Shown here in pieces: positions 50,947-61,177 of a stretch of DNA of 64,000 nt (its first letter is position 1; the number at the start of each line of letters is the position of its first letter). The notes under the pieces are model-generated. The model did no database searches. It was not told the DNA's origin and worked only from the letters and a program-made list of their open reading frames with translations. Position numbers and translations under genes: made by a program. Source of the DNA: Proteiniphilum sp. UBA5384. Its GTDB lineage: Bacteria; Bacteroidota; Bacteroidia; Bacteroidales; Dysgonomonadaceae. The stretch is from the NCBI RefSeq assembly GCF_002410825.1, contig NZ_DHOS01000047.1, positions 128,990 to 192,989 of the forward strand. Reading direction: 5' to 3'.

Positions 50947-52941
50947 TCACTCACTTTTCACCACTTCAGCCGGATTTTGGACGGATGCCCGCCAGCTTTG
51001 CCATGATACGGAAACCACAGAAAATAACAGTACGGCAATGCCTGCCAGTGCAAATATCCACCAGTCGAGTGAGGTTTTGTGGGCGAAGTTGGCAAGCCAT
51101 TGTTGCATGACCCACCAGGCGAGCGGCGAGGCAATCACAAAAGCGAAGAGGATGCGGTAGATAAAACTCCTATTCAGCATCCGGATGATCTGCCCGGGTT
51201 GCGCTCCGTTCACTTTCCGGATGGCAATTTCCTTCCGTCTCCGCTTGACGATAAATGCCATAAAGATAACCAGCCCCAGGTTGGCGATAACAAGGCATAA
51301 TAGCGAGAACAGGTTGACAAGCCGTCCTGCATTGAATTCATTACGGTAGACCGTCCCATATACATCCTGCAAAAAACTATAGTTGGGCGGGTAATCAGGA
51401 TTTACTTTATTCCATACTTCATCGAATATCCTCAATCCTTCTTCCTGTTTGTCCGGCGCGAATTTCAACATAAAACAATGCCGGAACAGTTGCCGCTGCA
51501 TGATGAACAGGGGAATAGACTCTTCATAGATATTGATATAGGTAAAATCATCGGTTACGCCGCAGATGGTACCTTTGCTGATATAATCGATTACATCATC
51601 GGGCTGTTCTTCCATCACAAGGATATTCTCCGTTTTGCCGCCTACTTGTGTTGTTTTTATCAAATTAAGCTGTTTCGATATGCCGAATGAAATAATCACG
51701 ATAAATATCACAATTGCATATTGTATTACAAGCATATACCGGATATTGGAGAATGAGAAACGAGAAGGGTTCAGGCTATCGCGTGTACTGATGAACATCG
51801 TAGAAGAAATGCTTGCCAGTACGGGGATAAGCGACACAAATAGCGTAAGCCCCAAAAAACAGAGTGCCAGCCCGATTGTTCCATAAGAGAGAAACCGGAA
51901 CGTTGGGAAATGAAGTATGGGCGCCAGATAATAGGCTGCAATTCCCCCGATCAGGATAGAGAGTAAACCAATCAGGACAGCCGGTATGGATTCGTTATAG
52001 AGGATAGTGGAAGCGTCGGCACCATTTAGCCTCAATAGCCGGTAATATCTTTTGTTGTAAGAGAATAGCAGGCTGTGGTTCAACCATAAATTGAACAATA
52101 CCACTACTAACAACAAGATATTGGCTCCTGCAATCAGATAGATATAATAGATATTTCCGTTATGCTCCATTTCCCGTTGTGCCCGGCTATGGAGATGGAT
52201 ATCGGTCAGCGGCATCAGGTGGGCCGTTACCTCTTCGGTTAGATTTTCGAATGCATCATAATGGGCTTCAATCTGTTCTTTTACTCTTGGAAGGTTACGT
52301 ATATCATTCAGTAAAAGATATACATAAGTCCATTCGGGTATGTCTTGTCGCCGGTGAAAGAGCAGGTCGGTATGGAAATGGGAGTTTTCGGGAAAATCGT
52401 CGAATACACCACTTACAAAATAAGTTTTTGAATCCAGTCGCCTTCCTTCCAGAGAGAGTTCTTTTCCTATGGGGTTCTCGTCACCAAACAGTTCCTGTGC
52501 CAATGACTGACTGACAAGGATGCTCTCCGGCGATTTCAACACGTTTGAAGGATCGCCTGTCGCAAGTGGATAGCTGAATACTTCAAAGAAATTGGGAGAG
52601 ACCGCATAAAAGTCGTTCATGATGCGTCGTTCACCTGCATAGGCCAACACAGCCGTATTGACTTTGGTGATGGATACAAATTGTTCGATCTCAGCAATTT
52701 TCTCCAGTTCCGATTCCACGTTTTGCAAATAGAGACGTCCGTCCAAAGGTTCATCGTCATATTGTATCGATAACCGCACCATACGGTCGGCATTCTCGTT
52801 GAAACGGTCGTAGCTCAACTCTTTGCGGATATACCGGTACGACAGGAGCAGGCAGGCGAAGATCACCGACAACCCCAACAGGTTGACGATACGCAGAGAC
52901 CTGCTCTTTACTAAACGACGGAAAATTGGGGTTATATTCAT
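50947..52941 (-). CDS. FtsX/MacB-family ABC permease
   Basis: The ATG at 52941 gives 664 residues; a GTG three codons upstream overlaps the stop of the preceding remnant. Helix 1 is at about 20-40, followed by a large periplasmic (MacB-PCD-like) domain with YAVSPNFFEVFSYPLATGDP, then three helices around 270-375, and a C-terminal FtsX domain with VKRRRKEIAIRKVNGAQPGQ and three more helices ending in SWQSWRASVQNPAEVVKSE. It lacks a second PCD region. It likely works with the ATPase encoded just upstream; lipoprotein or antibiotic extrusion are the usual roles. Confidence 0.9.
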   Translation of the reverse strand: MNITPIFRRLVKSRSLRIVNLLGLSVIFACLLLSYRYIRKELSYDRFNENADRMVRLSIQYDDEPLDGRLYLQNVESELEKIAEIEQFVSITKVNTAVLAYAGERRIMNDFYAVSPNFFEVFSYPLATGDPSNVLKSPESILVSQSLAQELFGDENPIGKELSLEGRRLDSKTYFVSGVFDDFPENSHFHTDLLFHRRQDIPEWTYVYLLLNDIRNLPRVKEQIEAHYDAFENLTEEVTAHLMPLTDIHLHSRAQREMEHNGNIYYIYLIAGANILLLVVVLFNLWLNHSLLFSYNKRYYRLLRLNGADASTILYNESIPAVLIGLLSILIGGIAAYYLAPILHFPTFRFLSYGTIGLALCFLGLTLFVSLIPVLASISSTMFISTRDSLNPSRFSFSNIRYMLVIQYAIVIFIVIISFGISKQLNLIKTTQVGGKTENILVMEEQPDDVIDYISKGTICGVTDDFTYINIYEESIPLFIMQRQLFRHCFMLKFAPDKQEEGLRIFDEVWNKVNPDYPPNYSFLQDVYGTVYRNEFNAGRLVNLFSLLCLVIANLGLVIFMAFIVKRRRKEIAIRKVNGAQPGQIIRMLNRSFIYRILFAFVIASPLAWWVMQQWLANFAHKTSLDWWIFALAGIAVLLFSVVSVSWQSWRASVQNPAEVVKSE

Positions 52942-52942
52942 T

Positions 52943-53086
52943 TTACTCACCTTTTAAAGAATCCACCGGATTGGCGCGTGCCGCTTTCCAAATCTGAAAA
53001 CCAACGGTAAGCATCGCCACCACAGCGAAGATCACCGACAACAGGAACACCCACCCACTGATGACAGTTTTCGCGTACAAACTGTT
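52943..53086 (-). pseudogene. C-terminal remnant of an FtsX-family permease
   Basis: Reading the - strand gives about 46 codons: SLYAKTVISGWVFLLSVIFA, then VVAMLTVGFQIWKAARANPV, DSLKGE and stop. This is the last transmembrane helix and the W-x-A-x3-NPVDSLK tail shared by the intact permeases at both sides. Before it there is a TGA and no related sequence, so only the 3' end of a lost permease gene remains. It lies between the ATPase and the fourth permease. Confidence 0.8.
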
Positions 53087-53173
53087 TCATCTTCACTTTT
53101 TCATTTCTATGCTACCTCTTCATTGAATCACAAACATCAGCGAGATAGAAAGATCTATGCTGGAAACGTTTAA

Positions 53174-53848
53174 TTACATCTGCACTTCGGTGACGATCTG
53201 TCCGTCGAACAGGTTGACGATGCGGTGTGCGAACGAGGCATCGTGTTGCGAGTGGGTTACCATCACAATGGTGGTTCCTTCCCTGTTCAGTTCGGTGAGC
53301 AGGTCCATCACATCCTTCCCGTTTTTGGAGTCGAGGTTACCGGTCGGCTCATCGGCAAGGATCAGTTTGGGGTTGGCGATCACGGCGCGGGCGATGGCGA
53401 CACGTTGCTGCTGACCACCCGAAAGCTGATTGGGAAAATGTCCCGCACGGTGGCTGATATTCATGCGGCGAAGCACTTCCTCCACCCGTTTCTTGCGCTC
53501 CGATGCTTTTACTTTGAGATAGGTAAGCGGTAACTCCACATTTTCATATACCGTCATCTCTTCGATCAGGTTGAAACTCTGGAACACAAAACCAATTTTA
53601 CCCTTACGGGTCTGGGTACGCTCTTTCTCTTTCAGATGTCCTACTTCCTTACTGTCGAGCCAGTATTCTCCCGACGTGGGGTTGTCCAACAGCCCGAGGA
53701 TATTCAACAAAGTGGATTTACCACAACCCGACGGCCCCATGATGGCTACAAATTCACCTTCTTTTACTTCCATGGCGATATTGTTCAACGCGATGGTTTC
53801 CACCTCTTCCGTACGGAATACTTTTCTTAAATCGTTAATCTTAATCAT
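53174..53848 (-). CDS. ABC transporter ATP-binding protein (LolD/MacB-like)
   Basis: The 224-residue product has Walker A GPSGCGKSTLLNIL near residue 38, the Q-loop in IGFVFQSFNLIEEMTVYENV, the signature LSGGQQQRVAIARAV, Walker B LILADEPTGNLDS and the switch His in MVTHSQHD. These are the MacB/LolD-type ATPases that power mechanotransmission through FtsX-like permeases rather than substrate passage. It is the only ATPase in the cluster, so it may serve all four permeases. Confidence 0.95.
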   Translation of the reverse strand: MIKINDLRKVFRTEEVETIALNNIAMEVKEGEFVAIMGPSGCGKSTLLNILGLLDNPTSGEYWLDSKEVGHLKEKERTQTRKGKIGFVFQSFNLIEEMTVYENVELPLTYLKVKASERKKRVEEVLRRMNISHRAGHFPNQLSGGQQQRVAIARAVIANPKLILADEPTGNLDSKNGKDVMDLLTELNREGTTIVMVTHSQHDASFAHRIVNLFDGQIVTEVQM

Positions 53849-53909
53849 AATTGTTGCTTTTATTTTAGAAGTTTAGAAATTTGAATTTAGAAGTGAAGAA
53901 TGGAAGAGT

Positions 53910-56255
53910 TTACTCTTTCTTCAACGCATTCACCGGATTCTGGTGCAAAACCCACAGCGTCACTCCCGATGTAGCCAGAATGGCGATGATGCATTGGATC
54001 AATATGGGAATCACGAACATTGTCCAGTTCAATGAAGTATGATTACTGTATTCATTTAGCATGTGGGTTGCCATATAATAGATAATAGGCACGGCTACGA
54101 TTCCGGCAATCACAATCCATTTGACGATATCACTGGTCAATAAGGTGAATATTGCTTCGGGGGTAGCTCCGTTGATCCTGCGGATCCCAATTTCCTTGGT
54201 CCTGCGGACGGTGGTGTATAAGTGTATCGCTACCAGTCCCAGCATTGCGATAAAAATCGAAAGCAACGAGGCCAGTGTGATTACCCTCGAAGTGGTTGCG
54301 AACGTCTCAAACTTTTGGTTGTAGATATCTTCACTCCAGGTGGCATTGATTATAAAGTCGGGATCGAATTGATGAAAGACTTCCGCCGTTTTTTCGAGCG
54401 CATGTCTCCTGTCGGTTCCTTCCCTGAAACGGATATATATCGTACCTCCCCAATTTGTTTTGCTCAAAGCGATGGGGGCAATCTTATCGGCCGGATAGGC
54501 ATAACAGAAATCTTTTGCGACGCCGACTATTTCAGTAATACCCCATGTATACATTACAGATTTCCCGACCACCGGAGGTGACATCCCCAACATCTTGACA
54601 GCAGCTTCATTCAGCACGACTTGATAAATGCTGTCGGGCGCATCTTCCTTGAAAAAATCACCTTCGACCAATTGCAATTCCATCAGTTCACCTACTCCCG
54701 GCATGATCCGGTACTCATTGATGCTATGCCTTTCCTCCTTATTGTCGAGCAGGCTGATACCCTGTCCGCTGCATCCCCTCCCGAAAGTATGCTGTGCTCC
54801 ACTTACCTGTTTTATTTCAGGTACGGAGAGCAATTCCTGTCTTATCGCGTCAAAACTATTGCGAATCGTATTATTCATCGGAATAGTCACTACATTTTCA
54901 GGATTATATCCGAGGGGAATATTTTTGAGATAATTGGTCTGGCTATTGACAATCAGGATAAACGACACAAGCACGATGGTAATGATGGATTGAAAAACCA
55001 CTACACCCACCATCAACCTGCGTTTTGAAAACCGGATCATCCTTTTGCCCAGGATATCGAGCGGGCTGAAACGGCTCAGATACAGTGCGGGATAAAACGC
55101 CGAAGAAACAACGGTCACGATGAAAAGGCCGGCGGCAGACAGGATAAAAGTGGGATTCCATAACTGGACCATATCAATCTCCCTGTGGATCAATTCCGAA
55201 AAATAGGGAGCAAGTATGATCGTGAGAACCACTCCGATGATAAAGGCAATCAATACGATACCGGAGACCTCGGAAAAGAATTGCCTGACAATATCACTGA
55301 TAGCCGCACCGTTCGTTTTGCGGATACCGATCTCGCGCATACGGGTCTCACCCTGTGCGATAAACAGATTAATGAAGTTGCTGACAGCGAGCAACAATAT
55401 AAACAATGCGAGACCGGACAAGAGCCAGACAAACCGCATGTCTCCCATCCTGCCAATGTTACCGCTGAATCCATCGGAATGTAAATAGATATCGGTCAGT
55501 TTATCTGTTTTGCCATAAACTTTCGCACTGAACGATTCTCCGAAAGCGGTAGTGATAGAGGAATATTCTTTTTCGATGGCACTCCTTACATCGCTGAGCG
55601 ATGCATCCGCACTCACCAGATAGTAGGTCAGAAATTCCAATCCCGGCATACCTCCCATCCAATCATCTATTGACTTCATGGGAAGCAATGCATCGAATGA
55701 GAAGTGAGTATTGGCCGGAAGATTTTCCACTACTGCCGAAACAGCATAATCCCGGTCGCTGATTTTGAGTATCTGGTTGATCGCGCTGTGGCTGTCACCA
55801 AAAATAATATCAGCCTGCCGACGTGTTAACACAATTGAATTGGGGTTACTCAATGCCGTTTGGGCATCTCCTTCCACAAACTTCATCCGGAATACCTTGA
55901 AAAATTCAGGATCCACACATAAAGTACGGACATTCTGAAAGCGCTCCTTCTCTTGAATGACCTCTAACGTTCCTCTCTGATAGAGTTGAACAGCCGCTTC
56001 CACTCCGGGTATTTTCGCCGGAAGTTCCGTATAAGCTTTGCGCATATTGATCGCATAATGAGTAGTCTGCTCATTTCCCTCCCAAACGGTTATCAAGCGT
56101 ACGATCCGCTCTTTGTTCTCGAAATGCTTGTCGTAACTCAGTTCATTTACCACAAACAGGATCAGCATAATAGAAACCGCCAACCCGATGGCCAACCCGG
56201 TAATATTTACCCATAAGAAAAATCGGGTACGTTTGTAAGATCGTAGAATATTCAT
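53910..56255 (-). CDS. FtsX/MacB-family ABC permease
   Basis: The ATG at 56255 (MNILRSYKRTRFFLWVNITG) gives 781 residues. It has helix 1 at about 15-40, a first periplasmic domain (FFKVFRMKFVEGDAQTALSN, DYAVSAVVENLPANTHFSFD), an FtsX core with TRMREIGIRKTNGAAISDIV, a helix followed by a second periplasmic domain, and a second FtsX core with VRRTKEIGIRRINGATPEAI ending WVLHQNPVNALKKE. Two-core permeases of this size are typical of Bacteroidetes. The ATPase gene starts 61 nt after its stop. Confidence 0.92.
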   Translation of the reverse strand: MNILRSYKRTRFFLWVNITGLAIGLAVSIMLILFVVNELSYDKHFENKERIVRLITVWEGNEQTTHYAINMRKAYTELPAKIPGVEAAVQLYQRGTLEVIQEKERFQNVRTLCVDPEFFKVFRMKFVEGDAQTALSNPNSIVLTRRQADIIFGDSHSAINQILKISDRDYAVSAVVENLPANTHFSFDALLPMKSIDDWMGGMPGLEFLTYYLVSADASLSDVRSAIEKEYSSITTAFGESFSAKVYGKTDKLTDIYLHSDGFSGNIGRMGDMRFVWLLSGLALFILLLAVSNFINLFIAQGETRMREIGIRKTNGAAISDIVRQFFSEVSGIVLIAFIIGVVLTIILAPYFSELIHREIDMVQLWNPTFILSAAGLFIVTVVSSAFYPALYLSRFSPLDILGKRMIRFSKRRLMVGVVVFQSIITIVLVSFILIVNSQTNYLKNIPLGYNPENVVTIPMNNTIRNSFDAIRQELLSVPEIKQVSGAQHTFGRGCSGQGISLLDNKEERHSINEYRIMPGVGELMELQLVEGDFFKEDAPDSIYQVVLNEAAVKMLGMSPPVVGKSVMYTWGITEIVGVAKDFCYAYPADKIAPIALSKTNWGGTIYIRFREGTDRRHALEKTAEVFHQFDPDFIINATWSEDIYNQKFETFATTSRVITLASLLSIFIAMLGLVAIHLYTTVRRTKEIGIRRINGATPEAIFTLLTSDIVKWIVIAGIVAVPIIYYMATHMLNEYSNHTSLNWTMFVIPILIQCIIAILATSGVTLWVLHQNPVNALKKE

Positions 56256-56334
56256 ATCATTTTTTTTAAGAGCCAAGAATAAAGACATGAAAGTCGAAAC
56301 TTCCACTGTTTCCTCATCAGTCTCATTGACTTCG

Positions 56335-58701
56335 TCAATCTTTCTTCAGCGAATCGACAGGATTCTGATTGGCTGTCTTCAGACAATTCATACCCACAAT
56401 CAATTCGATAAACAATATCACTATGACTCCGCATCCGATAAATAAAAACGGAGACAATCCGATTTTCTCAGTAAAATTCTCCATCCATTTAGAAGCCACC
56501 AGGGCTGCCGCAGCTTCTCCCACCACACAGGCCGACAGGGCGATAACAAGGATACTCTTCATGAACAGCCCCAAGATGTCACTCAAAGTCGCTCCATTAA
56601 TTCTCCGGATAGCTATTTCAGCCCTGCGGCGTAGCATCTCGTTGTTGACATAACCAATCAACCCGATAAGAGTGATAAGCACGGTAATCAATCCTCCGAT
56701 AAAAATGGCATCACGGAATTGACGTTCCCCTGAATACATATTCACCAGGCTGTCGGCATAGGGCGAAAGCGCTATTTCCTTTTCGGGCATGGTCTCCTGC
56801 AATAGATCGAAGACTTGTTCGATATTCTCTCCGTTCATCGAATGAAGTTTGATAATAATATTGTTACTTGGGGTATTTCTGAAAAATAGTACCGACGGAC
56901 GCGTGTCCTGATCGGAAATTGCCCCCAGCCGGATATCCGGAAATACTCCCACGATCCGGCTCAGTCCATGCTCAGTAATAATGATATCTTTCCCCACCAC
57001 ATCGTCCCATCCGGCGATAGTTTCCATTTTTTCTTTGAATGACCGGCTGACGACTACTTCATTGGGGGCACTCTTGGCGTCAAATGCTTTTCCTTCAACA
57101 ATGGGTATCTCCATCAACGGGATGTAATGTTCATCCGCCCAGTACATGTCAGCAATATTGAACAGTTCACGCTCCTCTCCGGGTATAATTACATTGTTAC
57201 CGGACATATTCTCGAATGGGAGCATACTCGCCGTTGCTACTGATGCCACCTGGGGCAATTGCCGCAACCGATCTATAGCCGTCTGGACAGTATTCCGGGG
57301 TACACCGAAAGTGCCGGCATGTAAAACGTTCCCGTAAGAATAACCCGGGTTATCGTTGGTCATCAGGTTGTATTGTTTGCTGACAATGACCAACAACGAA
57401 AAAAGAAATGCTGCCGCCGCGAATTGCACTGAAAGTAATACCAGTTTCCATCTTGCCCGGATCTGTCCTGTACCCCGAAAAATGCTTGCCACGGGAATAC
57501 GGGATAAAATATATGCGGGTGCGAATGCGGTAAACAGAAAGATAAGAACGGCAATTACCGCCAGATAGAGGGAAGAACGGAGACTGAACAATGAACCCAA
57601 TGATGCAGAAAGCATCTCTTCAATGGTTCCCCTGAAACTGAATACAAGTAAACCGGCAAGTAGCAAGGACAAGACAAAGTGAAGGAATGTCTCGGTCATT
57701 ATTAAACTACCCACATTCCGGTTTTCAGCTCCATAACATTTATATACTGCTATCTCCCTGGAACGACCTACCAATGCGGTGATCACAATCAGTACATAAT
57801 TCAGGATAGCCGTAAGAATCAGTGCGAAAGCTATAATTGTAAGCAGTAGTGTCATCCTCTTGACCTCGGGAGAATCGCTATGGATGGATTTTAACGGGAG
57901 GAGAGCATAAGTGAGAGTCCAGCCGTTTTTAGCCTCTATCTCCTCTATCTCCTGGTGCTTCTTTTGCATCAGTCGAACGGAGGGAGCCAATTTTTCAGGA
58001 TCGGTTCCCGGATGCAACTTCACATACCCCCGATAGCGGTCGTTTCCCAGCCAGTTTTCCCGTCCGTCATAGCTGTAGAAGGAGGCCATCGAGTTGAGAG
58101 AAACAACCACATCATAACGTTGATGGGAATTTTCAGGAACATCGCTGAATACCCCATCTATTGTCAGTTCCCTGCCGGGATAGGTTTCTAATTGTATCTG
58201 TTTCCCAATGACATCGCCTCCCATTTTCTCAGCAGTGGATTGCGAGACCATGGCGTACATCGGACGCGACAACACCTCTTTGGCATTCCCTCTAATCATC
58301 GGACGGGGAAGCAAATCGAAAAAACAGCTGTCAGCCATGATAAAGGTGCCTTTATACCGTTTTTTGTCGGGTGTAGAAAAAACGGCATTTTCCCCGGTCA
58401 AATAGGTAAACCGAGTTGCCGCTTCCACTTCCGGTATTTCTGCTTTCATGCCGGGAGCTATTGCGCCGCTGACCTGTCCCCATTGATCCAGTCCTGTATC
58501 ATTTGTCCTGCCGGACAAGGTAGTCCATATCTGATAGATACGATCCGCGTCAGGATAGAAATCGTCATAATTTCGTTCAAAACTTACCTTTGAGAGCAGT
58601 ACCAGCCCGACGGCCAAACCAAATCCCAACGAGAGAATCTTTATCAGGTTGTTTTGCTTCTTCCGGTACAGGTTGCGATATGCTAATTTCAGATTGTTCA
58701 T
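56335..58701 (-). CDS. FtsX/MacB-family ABC permease
   Basis: The 788-residue product has MNNLKLAYRNLYRKKQNNLI, helix 1 at about 20-38, periplasmic domain 1 (SFERNYDDFYPDADRIYQIW, CFFDLLPRPMIRGNAKEVLS), an FtsX core with VGRSREIAVYKCYGAENRNV, domain 2, and a second core with RRRAEIAIRRINGATLSDIL, ending NCLKTANQNPVDSLKKD. The layout equals that of the neighbouring permeases but sequence similarity is moderate, so they are long-diverged paralogues. Confidence 0.92.
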   Translation of the reverse strand: MNNLKLAYRNLYRKKQNNLIKILSLGFGLAVGLVLLSKVSFERNYDDFYPDADRIYQIWTTLSGRTNDTGLDQWGQVSGAIAPGMKAEIPEVEAATRFTYLTGENAVFSTPDKKRYKGTFIMADSCFFDLLPRPMIRGNAKEVLSRPMYAMVSQSTAEKMGGDVIGKQIQLETYPGRELTIDGVFSDVPENSHQRYDVVVSLNSMASFYSYDGRENWLGNDRYRGYVKLHPGTDPEKLAPSVRLMQKKHQEIEEIEAKNGWTLTYALLPLKSIHSDSPEVKRMTLLLTIIAFALILTAILNYVLIVITALVGRSREIAVYKCYGAENRNVGSLIMTETFLHFVLSLLLAGLLVFSFRGTIEEMLSASLGSLFSLRSSLYLAVIAVLIFLFTAFAPAYILSRIPVASIFRGTGQIRARWKLVLLSVQFAAAAFLFSLLVIVSKQYNLMTNDNPGYSYGNVLHAGTFGVPRNTVQTAIDRLRQLPQVASVATASMLPFENMSGNNVIIPGEERELFNIADMYWADEHYIPLMEIPIVEGKAFDAKSAPNEVVVSRSFKEKMETIAGWDDVVGKDIIITEHGLSRIVGVFPDIRLGAISDQDTRPSVLFFRNTPSNNIIIKLHSMNGENIEQVFDLLQETMPEKEIALSPYADSLVNMYSGERQFRDAIFIGGLITVLITLIGLIGYVNNEMLRRRAEIAIRRINGATLSDILGLFMKSILVIALSACVVGEAAAALVASKWMENFTEKIGLSPFLFIGCGVIVILFIELIVGMNCLKTANQNPVDSLKKD

Positions 58702-58715
58702 ATTGTCCCATTAAT

Positions 58716-61064
58716 TTATTCTGTTTTCAGTGAATCCACCGGATTGGCGGTTGCTGCCCGCCAACTTTGCCAACTTATGGTAACAAGGGTGATCAATAAA
58801 ACTGCCAGTCCCGCCAATACAAATACCCACCAATAGATTGGCGTGCGGAACACAAAATTTTCAAGCCATTTAATCACCGCAAAAGAGGCTATCGGAATTG
58901 CGATGACAAAGCAGACGGAAAGCGTGATGAGATATGTCTTGTTCAGCAAGGCAAGTATTTCTCCGACGGACGATCCCAATACCTTTCGGATGCCGGTCTC
59001 TTTACGTCGATATTCGCTTTCGAAGATCACCAGGCCGAAGACGCCCACCATAGAAAGAATAATGGCAATCAGGCTGAACAAGGTGATTAATGCACTGATT
59101 TTTTGTTCTTTTTCATACAATTGATTCAACACCTCGTCATAAAAACGCACGTGGAACGGATAGTCCGGGTCGATGGAATCCAAAACTTCCTTTACATGCT
59201 GCAATGCTGCGCCGAGATTGCTTCCGGCTTTCACCCTGACATAGGCATAATTGGCTGATCTTCCCCAATTTTGCGTTCCCCATACATAAAAAGCCATCGG
59301 GGCCATTTCGGTACGAAAAGAAGCAAATTTTATGTCGGGAATAAAACCCACTATCTCTGCATCATCTATCCGGTGGTTCAATTCCAGATCATAATCACTG
59401 CGGGCTTTCTCGTTGAAGACATACACTCCGTTTTCCGTATCTTTATCACTTTCCCTGAACCCTCTGCCCTCGACGACATCAATTCCCATTACTTCGAGAA
59501 AATCGGGATCAACGGGAAGACATTGGTATTGGATGTTCTTGCCTCGGTATTCACGCCCCCAGCCCATGTATTGTTCCGAACTCGACAGTAAAAATTGGGC
59601 ATAGGCAACACCTTCTATGCCCGAAAAGGAATGTAACTCCTCCGTAAAGACATCACGGCTTTGATTGATATTATTGTTTATATCGGTAACGATGAGCGCG
59701 TCCTTGTCGTACCCCAAAGGAGAGTCTTGCATGAACCGGTTTTGGAGGTACATGAATCCTGCCACCATCATCAACACCAGTGAGATGACGAACTGAAAGC
59801 CAATCAGCATATTTCTCAGTTTTCTGCCTTTAGGCGACAAGCCAAAACTTCCTTTAAGTACCACTGCCGGAGGGAAAGAGGTGATATAGTAGGCGGGATA
59901 AAGCCCGGACAAAATGCCGGTAAGTATGGCCAGTGCCGCTGTCATACCGATCAGGACAGGATATGACCGTAAAGCAATGTCCATATCTACCATATCGGCA
60001 ACAGGGGAGCGCGAAACCAGAAAAACAAGCGCCAGTGACAACAAGTAAGCCAATACGCTGATCAGGATAGCCTCCGCCAACAATGACAACCGCAATCCGG
60101 TGTCGGTGGCGCCCAATACCTTCTGGGTGTTGATCCCTTTGATACGCATGGGAGTCTGTGCCACGCTGAAATTCATAAAATTGACTGCCGCGATAATCAC
60201 AATCACAAAAGCAATGGCAAAGAGTACCGCGATAGTTTGACGACTCGATTTCGGTGAGTTATCGTACAATACGTCGGTCGTATAATGCAAATCGGGCAAT
60301 TGTGTGAATTGGAGCGAACCTTTGCTGAAATCAATATTCAGATCTTCCGGTAGGTTCTTCCTGAAATTATCATTGAGCAACGTAGTATCCACCGGGTTAT
60401 TTCCATTGAGACGGATATATACATTATAATTCCAATTTCCCCAGTTATTTACATTCTCATTTTCAGGCATGGCAATGTATATACAGTTCTGTAAGGAAGA
60501 ATTACGGGGGAAATCCCTGTACACTCCGCCTATCGTATAAATATTTTTGCCGGACAGTTTTAATTGCCTGTCCAAAGCTGTTTCGCTTCCGAAAAGTTTT
60601 TCTGCCATACTTTTAGGCACAAGCACTTTATCCGGCTCATTCAAGACATCCTTTTCTCCCTCTACTATATCGAAATGGAAGACATTGGTAAATGAAGGGG
60701 AGACGAATATGCTCTTTTCCTTGTAGTATGAAATCACTCCGGCCTTATCGATACCGAAAAACAACTCTCCTCCAAAAAAAGGATTACTTATTGCTCCGGC
60801 TTCAATCCGGGGTGATGATTTAAATATAAGCTCAGCGAATGGACGGGAGATAACGGCCTGCTTCTGCCCGCCCCCGTGTACAATATCTACACGGTATATA
60901 TGCTCGTAGCCTTTTATTCCCTTGTCAAAATTGTAGTCATAACTGACCTGCATCATAATCACGATAAAAGAGGCAAAGGAAATCGATAGCCCTACTATAT
61001 TCAACACATTGGCCATTTTAAAACGGCGGAATGCATGTGTCAGGTTTTTTACAATTTGTTTCAT
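58716..61064 (-). CDS. FtsX/MacB-family ABC permease
   Basis: The 782-residue product starts MKQIVKNLTHAFRRFKMANV with helix 1 at about 20-42, then a periplasmic domain (SYDYNFDKGIKGYEHIYRVD, VFHFDIVEGEKDVLNEPDKV), a first FtsX core (MRIKGINTQKVLGATDTGLR), a second periplasmic domain and a second core with YRRKETGIRKVLGSSVGEIL, ending SWQSWRAATANPVDSLKTE. It starts 113 nt after the adaptor gene's stop and ends 14 nt before the next permease begins. Confidence 0.92.
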   Translation of the reverse strand: MKQIVKNLTHAFRRFKMANVLNIVGLSISFASFIVIMMQVSYDYNFDKGIKGYEHIYRVDIVHGGGQKQAVISRPFAELIFKSSPRIEAGAISNPFFGGELFFGIDKAGVISYYKEKSIFVSPSFTNVFHFDIVEGEKDVLNEPDKVLVPKSMAEKLFGSETALDRQLKLSGKNIYTIGGVYRDFPRNSSLQNCIYIAMPENENVNNWGNWNYNVYIRLNGNNPVDTTLLNDNFRKNLPEDLNIDFSKGSLQFTQLPDLHYTTDVLYDNSPKSSRQTIAVLFAIAFVIVIIAAVNFMNFSVAQTPMRIKGINTQKVLGATDTGLRLSLLAEAILISVLAYLLSLALVFLVSRSPVADMVDMDIALRSYPVLIGMTAALAILTGILSGLYPAYYITSFPPAVVLKGSFGLSPKGRKLRNMLIGFQFVISLVLMMVAGFMYLQNRFMQDSPLGYDKDALIVTDINNNINQSRDVFTEELHSFSGIEGVAYAQFLLSSSEQYMGWGREYRGKNIQYQCLPVDPDFLEVMGIDVVEGRGFRESDKDTENGVYVFNEKARSDYDLELNHRIDDAEIVGFIPDIKFASFRTEMAPMAFYVWGTQNWGRSANYAYVRVKAGSNLGAALQHVKEVLDSIDPDYPFHVRFYDEVLNQLYEKEQKISALITLFSLIAIILSMVGVFGLVIFESEYRRKETGIRKVLGSSVGEILALLNKTYLITLSVCFVIAIPIASFAVIKWLENFVFRTPIYWWVFVLAGLAVLLITLVTISWQSWRAATANPVDSLKTE

Positions 61065-61177
61065 ATTCTTTTTTAAGAATCAAGAACCTAAGCTAATTTA
61101 TTAATTTGCCAATATGCCAATTCAACTGTCCCAATCTGTCGGAATTAATCTCATTATTCACATTGACATATTATAAT

